From NCBI GenBank assembly GCA_964556665.1, contig CAZKXU010000003.1, positions 12,882-76,881 of the forward strand: a stretch of DNA of 64,000 bases, read 5' to 3'. Below are positions 1 through 7,238 of the stretch, one piece after another (position 1 is the first letter of the stretch; each line of letters starts with the position of its first letter). The notes beneath the pieces were generated by a model. That model saw nothing but the letters and a program-made list of their open reading frames with translations, ran no database searches and was not told the DNA's origin. The translations under genes and the position numbers were made by a program. Source of the DNA: CAZKXU01 sp964556665. Lineage in GTDB: Bacteria > Bdellovibrionota_C > UBA2361 > CAZKXU01.

Positions 1-682
1 GAACAGACTCAGGATGCTGCTCAAATGTTGCCAGTGTGTGAAGTAGCTCGATCCGATCATTTTCTGACTCACCTAAGCCTATAATTCCGCCGCAACAGAT
101 CGTCATCCCTGCATTTCTAACATTCTTGAGTGTGTTTAAACGGTCAGCATATGTGCGGGTTGTGATAATCTCTTTATAGAAATCTGCAGAGGTATCGAGG
201 TTATGATTATATGCATATACTCCAGCCTCTTTTAGCTTAACTGCCTGCTCCTCGCTAAGCATGCCTAATGTGCAGCAGACCTCTAATCCCATACCAGCGA
301 CACCACGTACCATTTCAAGCACTGCATCAAAATCTTTATTATCTTTAACCTCTCGCCAAGCAGCCCCCATGCAGAAGCGGGTCGATCCGGCTGTCTTTGC
401 ACGTTTTGCAGCTTCCATTACCTGCTCTTTCATCAATAATGGATGCTCTTTAATCTCGGTTTCATAATGCGCGGATTGTGGACAGTAGGAGCAGTCCTCA
501 GGGCAGCGGCCTGTTTTAATTGAGAGTAATGTGCATACCTGAACCTCGTTTGGCTTATGATAATGTCGATGCACTGTGGAGGCGCGGTAAATTAGATCTA
601 GCAGAGGAGTATTGTAAATCTCAGAGATCTCTTTTTTGCTCCAGTCGGAGCGTACTTGAAGCCAGGAATCTATTGAATTCAT
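1..682 (-). CDS. bioB: Biotin synthase, C-terminus cut off by window edge
   Basis: Radical SAM enzyme that inserts sulfur into dethiobiotin, the last step of biotin synthesis. The visible 227 residues carry the family signature CPEDCSYC, with cluster cysteines at about residues 60, 64 and 67, followed by the typical [12 protein letters not shown] and YNHNLDTS segments that line the active site. The reading frame runs off the left edge, so roughly the last third is missing. The chosen ATG at 682 has no obvious Shine-Dalgarno sequence. The gene starts 49 bases after the stop of the ketosynthase gene on the same strand, so the two are probably cotranscribed. Family assignment is secure; the start codon is less so. 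Confidence 0.95.
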   Translation of the reverse strand, partial: MNSIDSWLQVRSDWSKKEISEIYNTPLLDLIYRASTVHRHYHKPNEVQVCTLLSIKTGRCPEDCSYCPQSAHYETEIKEHPLLMKEQVMEAAKRAKTAGSTRFCMGAAWREVKDNKDFDAVLEMVRGVAGMGLEVCCTLGMLSEEQAVKLKEAGVYAYNHNLDTSADFYKEIITTRTYADRLNTLKNVRNAGMTICCGGIIGLGESENDRIELLHTLATFEQHPESV

Positions 683-731
683 TGCGGTATAGTGCCAGAG
701 CAGCTGTAAAATGTCAAAAAATAGGTAGTGA

Positions 732-1901
732 TTAAACTCTAGAAACTATTATTGTTGCAGCATTTCCCCCAAATCCTGCGGTGTTAATAAGGACTCTTTT
801 CACAGGGCGAAACTCAGGTTGAAAGGGGGTTTTATAAGGAAACGGTAGAGGTGTTAATCCATGTAAGCATAGTAAGGCATACTCAAGGCTGAGTGCGCCA
901 GACGCACCTAAGCAGTGCCCGATCAGCCATTTATTAGAGCTAATGTTAGGGATCTTTTTACCAAATACATGCTGAATCGCAATAAATTCAGCCTGATCGC
1001 CGAGGATTGTTCCCGGTGCGTGAGGTATTATTAGATCAATTGTGTTGCGCTCAAATGAGGCTAAAGCCATCTCCATAGATGCTTGCAGCGCTAGTCCCTG
1101 CTCAGAGATCGTGGCGCCTTTAACTGTATGCTCAACTGAGAAGCCGATTGCGTCAATTATTGCTAGTGGAGTAGAGCTAGCAGTTCTAACTTTTTCCAAA
1201 GTGAAGAGTGCGCCGCCTTCTCCTAACACAAAGCTATTCCGTTTATTCGAGGATAATTCAAACGGTCTACAATGCGGAGCCTCGTTATACTGAGAATAAA
1301 TACCTAGGGCCTGCATCTGTGCCGCTGTAAATGGTGTAAGAGCCGCCTCAACGCCCCCTACCAATGCGGTTTCTGCCATGCCAGCCTTGAGCCATGCTAC
1401 TCCGTTGGCTATAGCAAATGAGGCGCTGCTGCATGTAATAGAATGACTAAATGCAATCTCAGCCGAGAGTTCCTGCGCGACTATGCTTGATATATTTCCA
1501 AGGGTCGTTGTAGGTGAAGTTAAGGGCGGAATCTTACGCTGTGGGCTCTCGTGAAAGCGTGTGAAGTACTCCTCGAAAAGAGAGGTTGCTCCCCGTGAAG
1601 AACCGATATTAATAGCAATTGGTCTGGCTATCTTTTGAGCGTCTAAAATTTTTCGACCTATTGCCGCTCCGATTAAGGCAGTACGATCAATTTTAGAATA
1701 CCGCTCATCTGATTTTTTTAGCTCTAAAATACGCTCTTCGGCAGAAGTGTGCAGTTTCGAAACAGGGATTACATTGTCTCCGATTGCAGTTTTCTCAATG
1801 GTAGAGTTGCAGGATTGATAGGAGTGCAAGATTGAAGAGGCATCTCCACCTAAAGCAGAGAGTGATGAGTAGGAGATAATGCCGATACTGTCAGAACTCA
1901 T
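732..1901 (-). CDS. Beta-ketoacyl synthase (KAS I/II, FabB/FabF type)
   Basis: Condensing enzyme of the thiolase superfamily, 389 residues from the start chosen here. The Cys-His-His triad is visible: nucleophile in [10 protein letters not shown] (about Cys157), then IIPHAPGT (His294) and GHCLGASGA (His329). An upstream in-frame ATG at 1946 exists, but the ATG at 1901 sits directly behind TAAGGAGCTT, and the same block is kept in a diverged copy near 6170, so 1901 is preferred. It is somewhat shorter and more divergent than housekeeping FabF. It precedes bioB on the same strand, and KAS III-type genes lie beyond the integron. This suggests a dedicated chain-building step, possibly for the pimeloyl precursor of biotin, but that role is an inference. 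Confidence 0.88.
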   Translation of the reverse strand: MSSDSIGIISYSSLSALGGDASSILHSYQSCNSTIEKTAIGDNVIPVSKLHTSAEERILELKKSDERYSKIDRTALIGAAIGRKILDAQKIARPIAINIGSSRGATSLFEEYFTRFHESPQRKIPPLTSPTTTLGNISSIVAQELSAEIAFSHSITCSSASFAIANGVAWLKAGMAETALVGGVEAALTPFTAAQMQALGIYSQYNEAPHCRPFELSSNKRNSFVLGEGGALFTLEKVRTASSTPLAIIDAIGFSVEHTVKGATISEQGLALQASMEMALASFERNTIDLIIPHAPGTILGDQAEFIAIQHVFGKKIPNISSNKWLIGHCLGASGALSLEYALLCLHGLTPLPFPYKTPFQPEFRPVKRVLINTAGFGGNAATIIVSRV

Positions 1902-1954
1902 AAGCTCCTTATTTTCAGGGAAAACGTTGACATAGTCAAACAACACAACTTTTT

Positions 1955-2155
1955 TTAAATTGTATCTAGTCTTCTAGGGATTTTGAAGTAATTGAGTGCC
2001 GCCTGGACTGATTCTATCAATTTTTGCATAGCTATTGGCAACGAGCTAAAGCAACAAATAGCAGAGATGCTATGGTAAAACTTTGGATTGGAGCGATCAG
2101 CCAAAACCATATTTTTATGTTTGCTGCTCAAGTGGCCAATTCGCTTATTTAACAT
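1955..2155 (-). CDS. Doubtful 66-residue ORF between ketosynthase and integron cassettes
   Basis: A short reading frame with no recognisable domain, signal peptide or ribosome binding site. It lies between attC-like site 2251-2310 and the ketosynthase promoter region, so it could be the remains of a last gene cassette. It could equally be a chance ORF. Confidence 0.2.
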   Translation of the reverse strand: MLNKRIGHLSSKHKNMVLADRSNPKFYHSISAICCFSSLPIAMQKLIESVQAALNYFKIPRRLDTI

Positions 2156-2250
2156 CTAAGTCAACTGGGTCCATTTGAAAGCGACTTTCTCAAAACTTTA
2201 AAGGCGCACCGCACTCAGATTAACTCAAAAGATTGAACCACTCTCAGGAC

Positions 2251-2310
2251 TGATAACGGATTCGGCGATTTGGGTCGCGAAGCGACCTCAAATCGGCCGT
2301 TTTATTATGG
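2251..2310 (-). repeat. attC-like recombination site (integron cassette end)
   Basis: Imperfect inverted repeat. The left arm begins AACGG and ends GGTCGC, the loop is GAA, and the right arm ends GTTTTATTATGG. Arms pair over GCGATTTG...GGTCGC with CCGATTTGAGGTCGC, leaving unpaired bases on one side, as in folded attC sites. The outer AAC/GTT core triplets are present. It ends the toxin-antitoxin cassette. Confidence 0.7.
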
Positions 2311-2353
2311 CCTTTAGTGTAGCCAATTCTACTCCTTAATCAATTCTTTATAC

Positions 2354-2382
2354 TTGACATTTTGTCGCATTTAGACGACAAT
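2354..2382 (+). promoter_or_regulatory. Promoter with candidate HigA operator for the toxin-antitoxin cassette
   Basis: TTGACA at 2354-2359 is followed after 17 bases by a weak -10 (GACAAT, 2377-2382). The inverted repeat TTGTCG (2362-2367) / CGACAA (2376-2381) fills the spacer and overlaps the -10, which is where an autorepressing antitoxin would bind. The toxin start codon follows at 2391, so the 5' leader is very short. Confidence 0.55.
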
Positions 2383-2390
2383 CTAAATCA

Positions 2391-2720
2391 ATGGAGCAGA
2401 AACCACGTAAGGTTAAAACATATTTAACGAAATCAGGTAGATGTCCATTTGAAGATTGGGTTGAAAGTATTAGAAACCAGGTCCATCAAGGTAAGATTTT
2501 AGGTCGTATTGAACGTTTGAGAAATGGGCATTTTGGCGACTGTCGCAGTGTTGGTGGGGGAGTATACGAACTTAGAATTTTTACCGGGCCTGGATTTAGA
2601 ATTTACTTTGGGCTCATTGGAGCGGATTTGGTCTTGCTCTTAGGTGGTGGTGATAAGTCGAGCCAAGATAGAGATATAAAAAAATGTCAAAAAATGCTGG
2701 AGGACTATAATAATGGCTAA
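2391..2720 (+). CDS. RelE/HigB-type toxin (addiction module killer)
   Basis: 109-residue protein of the RelE/ParE superfamily, in the subgroup often named phage-derived Gp49-like/HigB or addiction module killer protein. Features seen are the start KVKTYLTKSGRCPFEDWVES, the basic IERLRNGHFGDCRSVGGGVYELRI core and the RIYFGLIG strand. Family members are mRNA interferases acting at the ribosome. The toxin precedes the antitoxin and overlaps it by 8 bases, the higBA order. The gene runs opposite to the other cassettes and has its own promoter, which is common for toxin-antitoxin cassettes in integrons. Confidence 0.85.
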   Translation: MEQKPRKVKTYLTKSGRCPFEDWVESIRNQVHQGKILGRIERLRNGHFGDCRSVGGGVYELRIFTGPGFRIYFGLIGADLVLLLGGGDKSSQDRDIKKCQKMLEDYNNG

Positions 2721-3039
2721 GAAAAGAATAAGAAGAATAAAGTCACGAAATTATGACGCATTTTTAAGGAAGAAATTAAAGAACCCTAATGTGGCAGCTG
2801 AATATTTATCTACTGCTATTCAAGATGGTTCGACAGAGGTATTTCTGTCAGCACTCAAGAATGTTGCAGAAGCCCATGGCGGTATTGGTATTTTAAGCAG
2901 TATTACAAATCTAAATAGACAAAGTATGTATAAAATGTTTTCTGAAAAAGGAAATCCAACACTTTCTAGCTTAGTTTCTGTCTTAAGCGCTGTTGGTATT
3001 GACTTGTCGTTCGAGCCACAAGAACGAAAGATCGCTTAA
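2713..3039 (+). CDS. HigA-type antitoxin, helix-turn-helix
   Basis: 108-residue partner of the preceding toxin, overlapping it by 8 bases. A basic N-terminus (KKRIRRIKSR) is followed by AEYLSTAIQDG and a helix-turn-helix stretch near residues 55-85 (GGIGILSSITNLNRQSMYK then SEKGNPTLSSLVSVLSAVGI), typical of putative addiction module antidote proteins. It should neutralise the toxin and repress the shared promoter through the TTGTCG/CGACAA repeat. The gene ends about a dozen bases before attC-like site 3051-3110. Confidence 0.85.
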   Translation: MAKKRIRRIKSRNYDAFLRKKLKNPNVAAEYLSTAIQDGSTEVFLSALKNVAEAHGGIGILSSITNLNRQSMYKMFSEKGNPTLSSLVSVLSAVGIDLSFEPQERKIA

Positions 3040-3050
3040 TAGAAGAAGGT

Positions 3051-3110
3051 CATAACGGTAACGGCCAATTCGGCGACGCCAGGAGCCTGAATTGAGCCGC
3101 TTTGTTATCA
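3051..3110 (-). repeat. attC-like recombination site
   Basis: Inverted repeat with left arm AACGGCCAATTCGGC (3060-3074). The right arm (3085-3106) pairs with it on the other strand as GGC-T-CAATTC-A-GGC, leaving two unpaired bases, a hallmark of folded attC. Outer AAC/GTT triplets are conserved. It begins a few bases after the stop codon of the minus-strand DUF2442 gene, the normal cassette layout. Confidence 0.75.
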
Positions 3111-3114
3111 TTTT

Positions 3115-3399
3115 TTATTGCCACATCCTGGCCATTTTTAAAAATTCATCTTTATATTTTTCCCATTCATAAAGGATTGCTGGATCAAAGTCAGCACCAT
3201 TAGGCCAAACAATTGTTTTAGCTTCAGGATCAACTTTGACTTGATTGAAAAAATCCAGTGTTTTGAGTGGTCCAAAAAGCTCGCCATAGAGGATGTTACT
3301 TAGATCTACCTCTTGAGTCTTGGAATCAGTAAATCTAATTCTAAGCTTATATGGTCCCACAACATCGCAGGTATCAATAAAAACGATTTTGTGAGTCAT
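3115..3399 (-). CDS. DUF2442 domain protein
   Basis: 94-residue protein of the DUF2442 family, recognised from the tract LRIRFTDSKTQEVDLS and the FFNQVKVDPEAKTIVWPNGADFDP segment characteristic of the family. Function is not established. Genes of this family are often found next to DUF4160 genes, as here, and the pair is suspected to be toxin-antitoxin-like. The start ATG at 3399 is preceded by AGGAGCTGTGTT and lies 12 bases after the natural end of the DUF4160 frame. It belongs to the same integron cassette, closed by attC at 3051-3110. Confidence 0.8.
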   Translation of the reverse strand: MTHKIVFIDTCDVVGPYKLRIRFTDSKTQEVDLSNILYGELFGPLKTLDFFNQVKVDPEAKTIVWPNGADFDPAILYEWEKYKDEFLKMARMWQ

Positions 3400-3411
3400 A
3401 ACACAGCTCCT

Positions 3412-3681
3412 TTAACTTAAAGGTTTAATTGGGGTTGGCTTCCTACCAGCTTGTAGCAACTCCCAATCTGCTTTCAGTTCATCCTGGTGTAGTTCTGCTC
3501 AAGCCTCAACTAATCTCTGTTGGCGTTTAGATAAATTGCCAGCGATTTTCTCCAGAGGATCAAAAGAGAAGACCCCAACTTCGCTCCCATAGTATGCATG
3601 AAAGTGAGGTCGATTATGTTGACCTCCTACTTCAATAAACATACGGATTACAATCCCAAAAAACCTGGAAAGCTCTGGCAT
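3412..3681 (-). pseudogene. DUF4160 gene with in-frame TGA
   Basis: The frame opens with MPELSRFFGIVIRMF and the NRPHFHAYYG metal-ligand-like motif of DUF4160, and breaks at a TGA at 3499-3501 after QRLVEA. Beyond the stop the same frame continues with family-like sequence (AELHQDELKADWELLQAG) to a TAA at 3412-3414. At this position the family normally has Trp (WAEL), so TGG to TGA is the simplest explanation. TGA is a normal stop elsewhere in the window, so this is most likely a nonsense mutation, leaving a 60-residue truncated product. Its partner DUF2442 gene is intact. Confidence 0.75.
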
Positions 3682-3827
3682 ATATTATAGTTTACCATAG
3701 ATAATCGAGTCTAATCTAGGTCTTAAATACATTAAAAAGGTGGTTAATGTGCCCTCCGGTTAAAACGCAGAGCGTTTCGAGCGAAGAGGCATTGAAATTC
3801 CATTTAGCGCTGAGGGAAATTTTCTTA

Positions 3828-4052
3828 TCATTTCGCGCCTTGTTTTTCCGTCACTGCAAGATCAGAGCCTTCAATTCTATCTCGTATTACGTCATGAAAA
3901 AATAATGCAGTAAGTGTTGAGACAATAGTACATTCCACTCAATGTTTACGAACTTCACTATCCTTACTTGTTTCAGCCGCTATGGCACCAGCAAGTGCGC
4001 CGCTCATTGCTACTGCTCTATATATTTTCAGGTTCTTTAAATCAGAAAACAT
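3828..4052 (-). pseudogene. Small interrupted cassette ORF, function unknown
   Basis: From ATG 4052 the frame reads MFSDLKNLKIYRAVAMSGAL, then an Ala-rich stretch, meets TGA at 3939-3941, and would continue in frame for about 36 more codons to TGA at 3828-3830. No family recognised. It sits between two integron cassettes, directly left of attC-like site 4070-4124. No clear attC was found to its left, although a short hairpin (AAACGC/GCGTTT) lies near 3760. It may be a decayed cassette or non-coding. Confidence 0.3.
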
Positions 4053-4069
4053 AGGCTTACCAAAAAAAT

Positions 4070-4124
4070 GATAACGGCCCTAAATGAGCCGCAGTTTACT
4101 GTCGGCTCGATTTGGTTGTTATGC
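4070..4124 (-). repeat. attC-like recombination site
   Basis: Arms AACGGCCCTAAATGAGCCG (4073-4091) and the complement of AACAACCAAATCGAGCCG (4103-4120) pair with one extra C on one strand. The outer sequences are ATAAC and GTTAT. The site starts immediately after the stop codon of the minus-strand secreted-protein gene. This is the first cassette junction left of the integrase. Confidence 0.78.
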
Positions 4125-4127
4125 CGT

Positions 4128-4580
4128 CTAAGCAGGTCCATTAAAATAAAACCGGACAAACTGCTGCTTCTTCGGATCGAACATTCCACTAAAATAACAA
4201 GCACCGCCGTCTCGAACTAGTCCTCCTTCTCGGATCCAAGCTTCCGAGATCATCGAATTGTGACAGAAACCATCCACTGCGATAAGCCGCACGCCCTGCT
4301 CCGAGCCACCACTTCCGACGACTCCAGAAAAGCGCAGAGTGTAATCACTAAATGGTGAGGCTTTGTATCGATAATTGGTGAGTTGAGTTGATGCTTTTTC
4401 GAACGTGACTTTTAGGGCTTGTTCCGCAGCAGCGACCTCGTCGGTGGAAGGTAACCAACCACTAGCGTATATGCCTTTCATGATTATCCGGAGAGGCTTT
4501 GTCGCTGCGACGTCATCGGCATGCGCAAGCGATATGAAATTTACCATAACCGTCAGAAGTAAGATTATTAACGAACGCAT
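4128..4580 (-). CDS. Small secreted protein, first integron cassette
   Basis: 150 residues with a clear signal peptide (MRSLIILLLTVMVNFISLAHA, cleavage near residue 21-22). The mature part has two cysteines (GFCHNS and GACYFSG) that could form a disulfide, and no family I recognise. The start ATG at 4580 follows GGGAGACC. The gene is read away from the integrase and ends directly at attC-like site 4070-4124, which marks it as a gene cassette. Extracytoplasmic location is predicted; role unknown. Confidence 0.7.
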   Translation of the reverse strand: MRSLIILLLTVMVNFISLAHADDVAATKPLRIIMKGIYASGWLPSTDEVAAAEQALKVTFEKASTQLTNYRYKASPFSDYTLRFSGVVGSGGSEQGVRLIAVDGFCHNSMISEAWIREGGLVRDGGACYFSGMFDPKKQQFVRFYFNGPA

Positions 4581-4850
4581 TTTGATAGGTCTCCCGACTC
4601 AACGGCATAACATTATATTATCCATCCTATCAAAAACCCAGTTACTCAACAATCTAATAGCTTTATTTATACAAGAAGTACAAATTACCTATTGCAATCA
4701 GCTAGTTATAATTTTCAGCAGTAATAATTAATTATTATAGTCCGTAATAACAAGTCTCAAAACCTCCTTCGAGTCACTTAAATCAGGAAACTTTTATGAA
4801 AATCCAACGAATAGATAGATATTAATTTTAACAATGGAAGTAGGGTAAGT

Positions 4851-6033
4851 ATGAGTCAACAACCGAAACTGCTTGATCGAGTGCGGTGCATATTCTAGAG
4901 GGCAGAGGATACTCTTCCCACACTGTAAAAGCATATAGGCGCTGGATTAAACAGTATATCATTTTTCATAAGATGACCTATCCAGGAAAACTGAATGAAA
5001 GGCATGTCTCTGCCTTTTTGAATTCCTTGGCCACTAATAAAGCGAGTCGATCTACTCAACTGCAAGCTTTAAATGCGCTGGTCTTTCTATATAAGACAAT
5101 CTTACATAAAGATATTGGCACTATTCCAGAGGTGGATTGGATTAGATCAAAAACTAAAATTCGTCTGATACCTTCGGAAGATGAGATAAGAGCAGTTTTG
5201 AATCAACTTGGAGGAGTTAGGAGACTTATAATATCGCTTATCTATGGTACTGGGATCAGAGCAGCGGAGGCAATCTCACTTCAGATTGCATCACTAGATT
5301 TTGCACAGAATATAATTCTAGTTAATCAAGGAAAAGGTGGTAAGCAGCGACTAGTAGGCATGCCACAATTATTGAAGCCTGCTCTAATCAACCACACTAG
5401 TGCTCCTCCAAATAAGTTTTTTCACGTCTAGCATCACATCGTTGCCCCACCTTGTCACGCTTCTCAGTCGGAAAATCCTCGCAATACTCCAGTATTGCTG
5501 CGGATTTCCTCCTTCCGAGGCGTGCCAATCTGGGGCAACGCTGCGCGCTATACGTGAAAAAACTTATTTGGCGAAGCACTATTTGGGTTAGAAGACAATA
5601 TTATAGAGATTTAAAAAATGGATATTGGGGAAAAGTAACGAAGAATGAACAGGATCTGTGGCTCAAGTATTGGCTCTTCCCCTCGCATCAGGTAGATGTA
5701 AGTGCAGACGTAAGCTATAAGAGAAAACATATCTCACATACGTTTTTAGAGAAAGCATTGGAGTTGGCAGCATATAAAGCCGGGCTTAGTAGAAAAGTTA
5801 CTCCACATATATTACGACATTGCTTTGCAACGAGTTTAATCCAAAGAGGTGAAAATATCAGAACAGTCCAGGAGCTTTTAGGACATAAATCAATAGATAC
5901 TACCATGTGCTATTTGCACGGCTCTGCACAACGCGCTCGAAATACTATTAGTCCTTTTGATACACTTCCAATTAACATTCCCAGCGAACAATCGCCTAAG
6001 CTAATTTTGAAACTTGTGGATGAGGAAAGTTAG
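4851..6033 (+). pseudogene. Integron-type tyrosine recombinase (IntI family), broken twice
   Basis: Opens at ATG 4851 with MSQQPKLLDRVR, the usual integron-integrase N-terminus, then shifts frame by one base near 4880 and continues as EGRGYSSHTVKAYRRWIKQY from about 4886. The catalytic half has the tyrosine recombinase residues: Arg in GTGIRAAEAISL, HILRH, LLGHKS and the Tyr in TTMCYLH. The WLFPSHQ...KRKHISHTFLEKAL stretch matches the extra IntI patch that distinguishes integron integrases from XerC/D. A 180-bp MITE with TA duplication (5398-5581) interrupts it. Removing the element and one TA rejoins the two parts in frame (ACT-ATT-TGG). Cassettes lie on its 5' side and are read the opposite way, the standard integron plan. 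Confidence 0.85.
5398..5581 (+). mobile_element. 180-bp TA-flanked foldback MITE, copy 1
   Basis: Element 5400-5579 lies between TA dinucleotides at 5398-5399 and 5580-5581. Terminal inverted repeats begin GTGCTCCTCCAAATAAG on the left and, read inward from the right, GTGCTTCGCCAAATAAG. Both continue TTTTTTCACGT. Imperfect pairing extends along most of the element to a centre CAATACTCCAGTATTG. It has no transposase. TA target duplication points to an IS630/Tc1-mariner type helper. It differs from copy 2 (9911-10094, opposite orientation) at one base by eye, so movement was recent. Confidence 0.9.
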
Positions 6034-6044
6034 AATATCACTCA

Positions 6045-6170
6045 TCATTTCTTTAACCCTACAATACAATCTTTAGCAGATGCATGCAGTTTTAAAATCA
6101 GGATCAGGTTGTCTCCGATTGCTGCTATCTCAGAGGAGTAGGAGATTGTTCCAATCGATTCAAAGTCCAT
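6045..6170 (-). pseudogene. Diverged 5' fragment of the ketosynthase gene
   Basis: From ATG 6170 the frame reads MDFESIGTISYSSEI then AAIGDNLILILKLHASAKD and stops after 41 residues. It matches the start of the ketosynthase at 1901 ([12 protein letters not shown] ... [17 protein letters not shown] ... LELKK) with an internal deletion of about 23 residues. Similarity continues through the shared AAGCTCCTT...AACGTTGA.ATAGTCAAACAA leader to about 6215. The two copies are clearly diverged, not a recent duplication. The fragment lies between the end of the integrase gene and the KAS III operon. Confidence 0.75.
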
Positions 6171-6227
6171 AAGCTCCTTTATTTTCAAAAAAAACGTTGA
6201 TATAGTCAAACAATTGCAGCCGCTTCT

Positions 6228-7238
6228 ATGAAACTTCCTATATATATAAATTCACTTGCTAGTGGTGTCAGTACTGAAAATGGATCCTTTGTTAGCACCG
6301 ATTGTGAGGCGCAGAGCAGGCAAAATCAATTAGGACTCCCGCGTACCCGTTTTGTTGCGAATTCTTCTATTGCTCCATCTGATATAGCATTAACTGCATG
6401 TAAAGCATCATTTTTGAAGGCGGGTATCTCTGTTTCAGAGATCGATTATGTAATCTCCTGTACTGAAACACCGGACTGTAATAACCCCGGATTAGTAAGT
6501 TTTCTTCTAGGAAAATTAGGTGCACCTGCTCTGCCTGGTCTAGAGATTAAGCAGTTAAGTGCCGGACCTATCTACGGCCTAAGTTTGGCAGGTAATCTTT
6601 TAAGAAGTGGAGCAGCAAATATGGTATTGCTGCTTGGGACTGATATTCTCACAAGATATTTTGCTGAATTTTCTGAATCAGGTTGCTCTGCGGATCTTGT
6701 TACACCCTTTCGTACATTTGCCGATGGAGGAGCAAGCTGCTTTATTTCTAAGAATAAAGTAGGTGCTGAATTTGAAATACTGGATCATTCGATTGGGTGT
6801 GATGGAGATGGGTCGGAGCTTTTTACAGTCTTACTTCCTTCAGCAAGCCGCTTTCCACAGCGCTTCATGGCAGCAGATCTGAAAAATAATCTTCATCTTC
6901 ATAGGCCCAGGTTAAAAGCTGACCAGTTCCTCGTTATGGCAGTACAGCGAATTTCGCAGGAAATAAAGGTGATCTTAGAGCGCAATGCTATAGCCCAAAC
7001 ACAGATTAGAGTTTTTCACCATGCAACAGTAGCTGGAGAGTCGCAGGCTTTAGCCAATGAGCTAGAGATTAATCTATGCGACATCAAAGATATATCTGAT
7101 ACAAATGGTTATTGCGGCTCAGCCGGCCCGTTGCAGATACTCTATTCATACAAAGATGAAGTTAAGTCAGGAGAGTACGTTGTGTTAAGCGCATTCTCCG
7201 GCTCCTCCTACGGTGTTTCATTATTGAGGAGGGCGTAA
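6228..7238 (+). CDS. KAS III-like protein lacking the catalytic cysteine
   Basis: 336 residues with the thiolase fold of 3-oxoacyl-ACP synthase III. The nucleophile position, normally ACAGF, reads LSAGPIYGL, with Ser111 in place of Cys. The His position is kept (VFHHAT, about His264) but the Asn loop reads NGYCGSA where active KAS III has GNTSAAS. It should not catalyse the usual condensation. Its stop overlaps the start of an intact KAS III (TAATG), which implies coupled translation and suggests a heterodimer in the manner of PqsB/PqsC, where one chain is also degenerate. The complex and substrate are inferred. Confidence 0.8.
   Translation: MKLPIYINSLASGVSTENGSFVSTDCEAQSRQNQLGLPRTRFVANSSIAPSDIALTACKASFLKAGISVSEIDYVISCTETPDCNNPGLVSFLLGKLGAPALPGLEIKQLSAGPIYGLSLAGNLLRSGAANMVLLLGTDILTRYFAEFSESGCSADLVTPFRTFADGGASCFISKNKVGAEFEILDHSIGCDGDGSELFTVLLPSASRFPQRFMAADLKNNLHLHRPRLKADQFLVMAVQRISQEIKVILERNAIAQTQIRVFHHATVAGESQALANELEINLCDIKDISDTNGYCGSAGPLQILYSYKDEVKSGEYVVLSAFSGSSYGVSLLRRA

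Noticed and set aside
3740..3840. A fourth attC site between the unknown small cassette ORF and DUF4160.
   Set aside because: Only a six-base hairpin and weak complementarity were found; no AAC/GTT cores at matching positions.
3499..4052. Recoding of TGA as Trp or selenocysteine, suggested by three in-frame TGA codons (3499, 3939 and in the methyltransferase near 42473).
   Set aside because: TGA ends many intact genes in the window, including tightly overlapping pairs, and no SECIS-like element or selenoprotein family is involved. Two cases lie in decaying cassettes and one beside an assembly gap.
5397..5591. Open reading frames running through the MITE copies on both strands (also at 9780-10098).
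   Set aside because: They arise from the palindromic element itself, are identical in unrelated contexts and resemble no protein.
1955..6042. Prophage as the origin of the recombinase block.
   Set aside because: No phage structural, lysis or replication genes. The recombinase has integron-type features and the neighbours end in attC-like sites.
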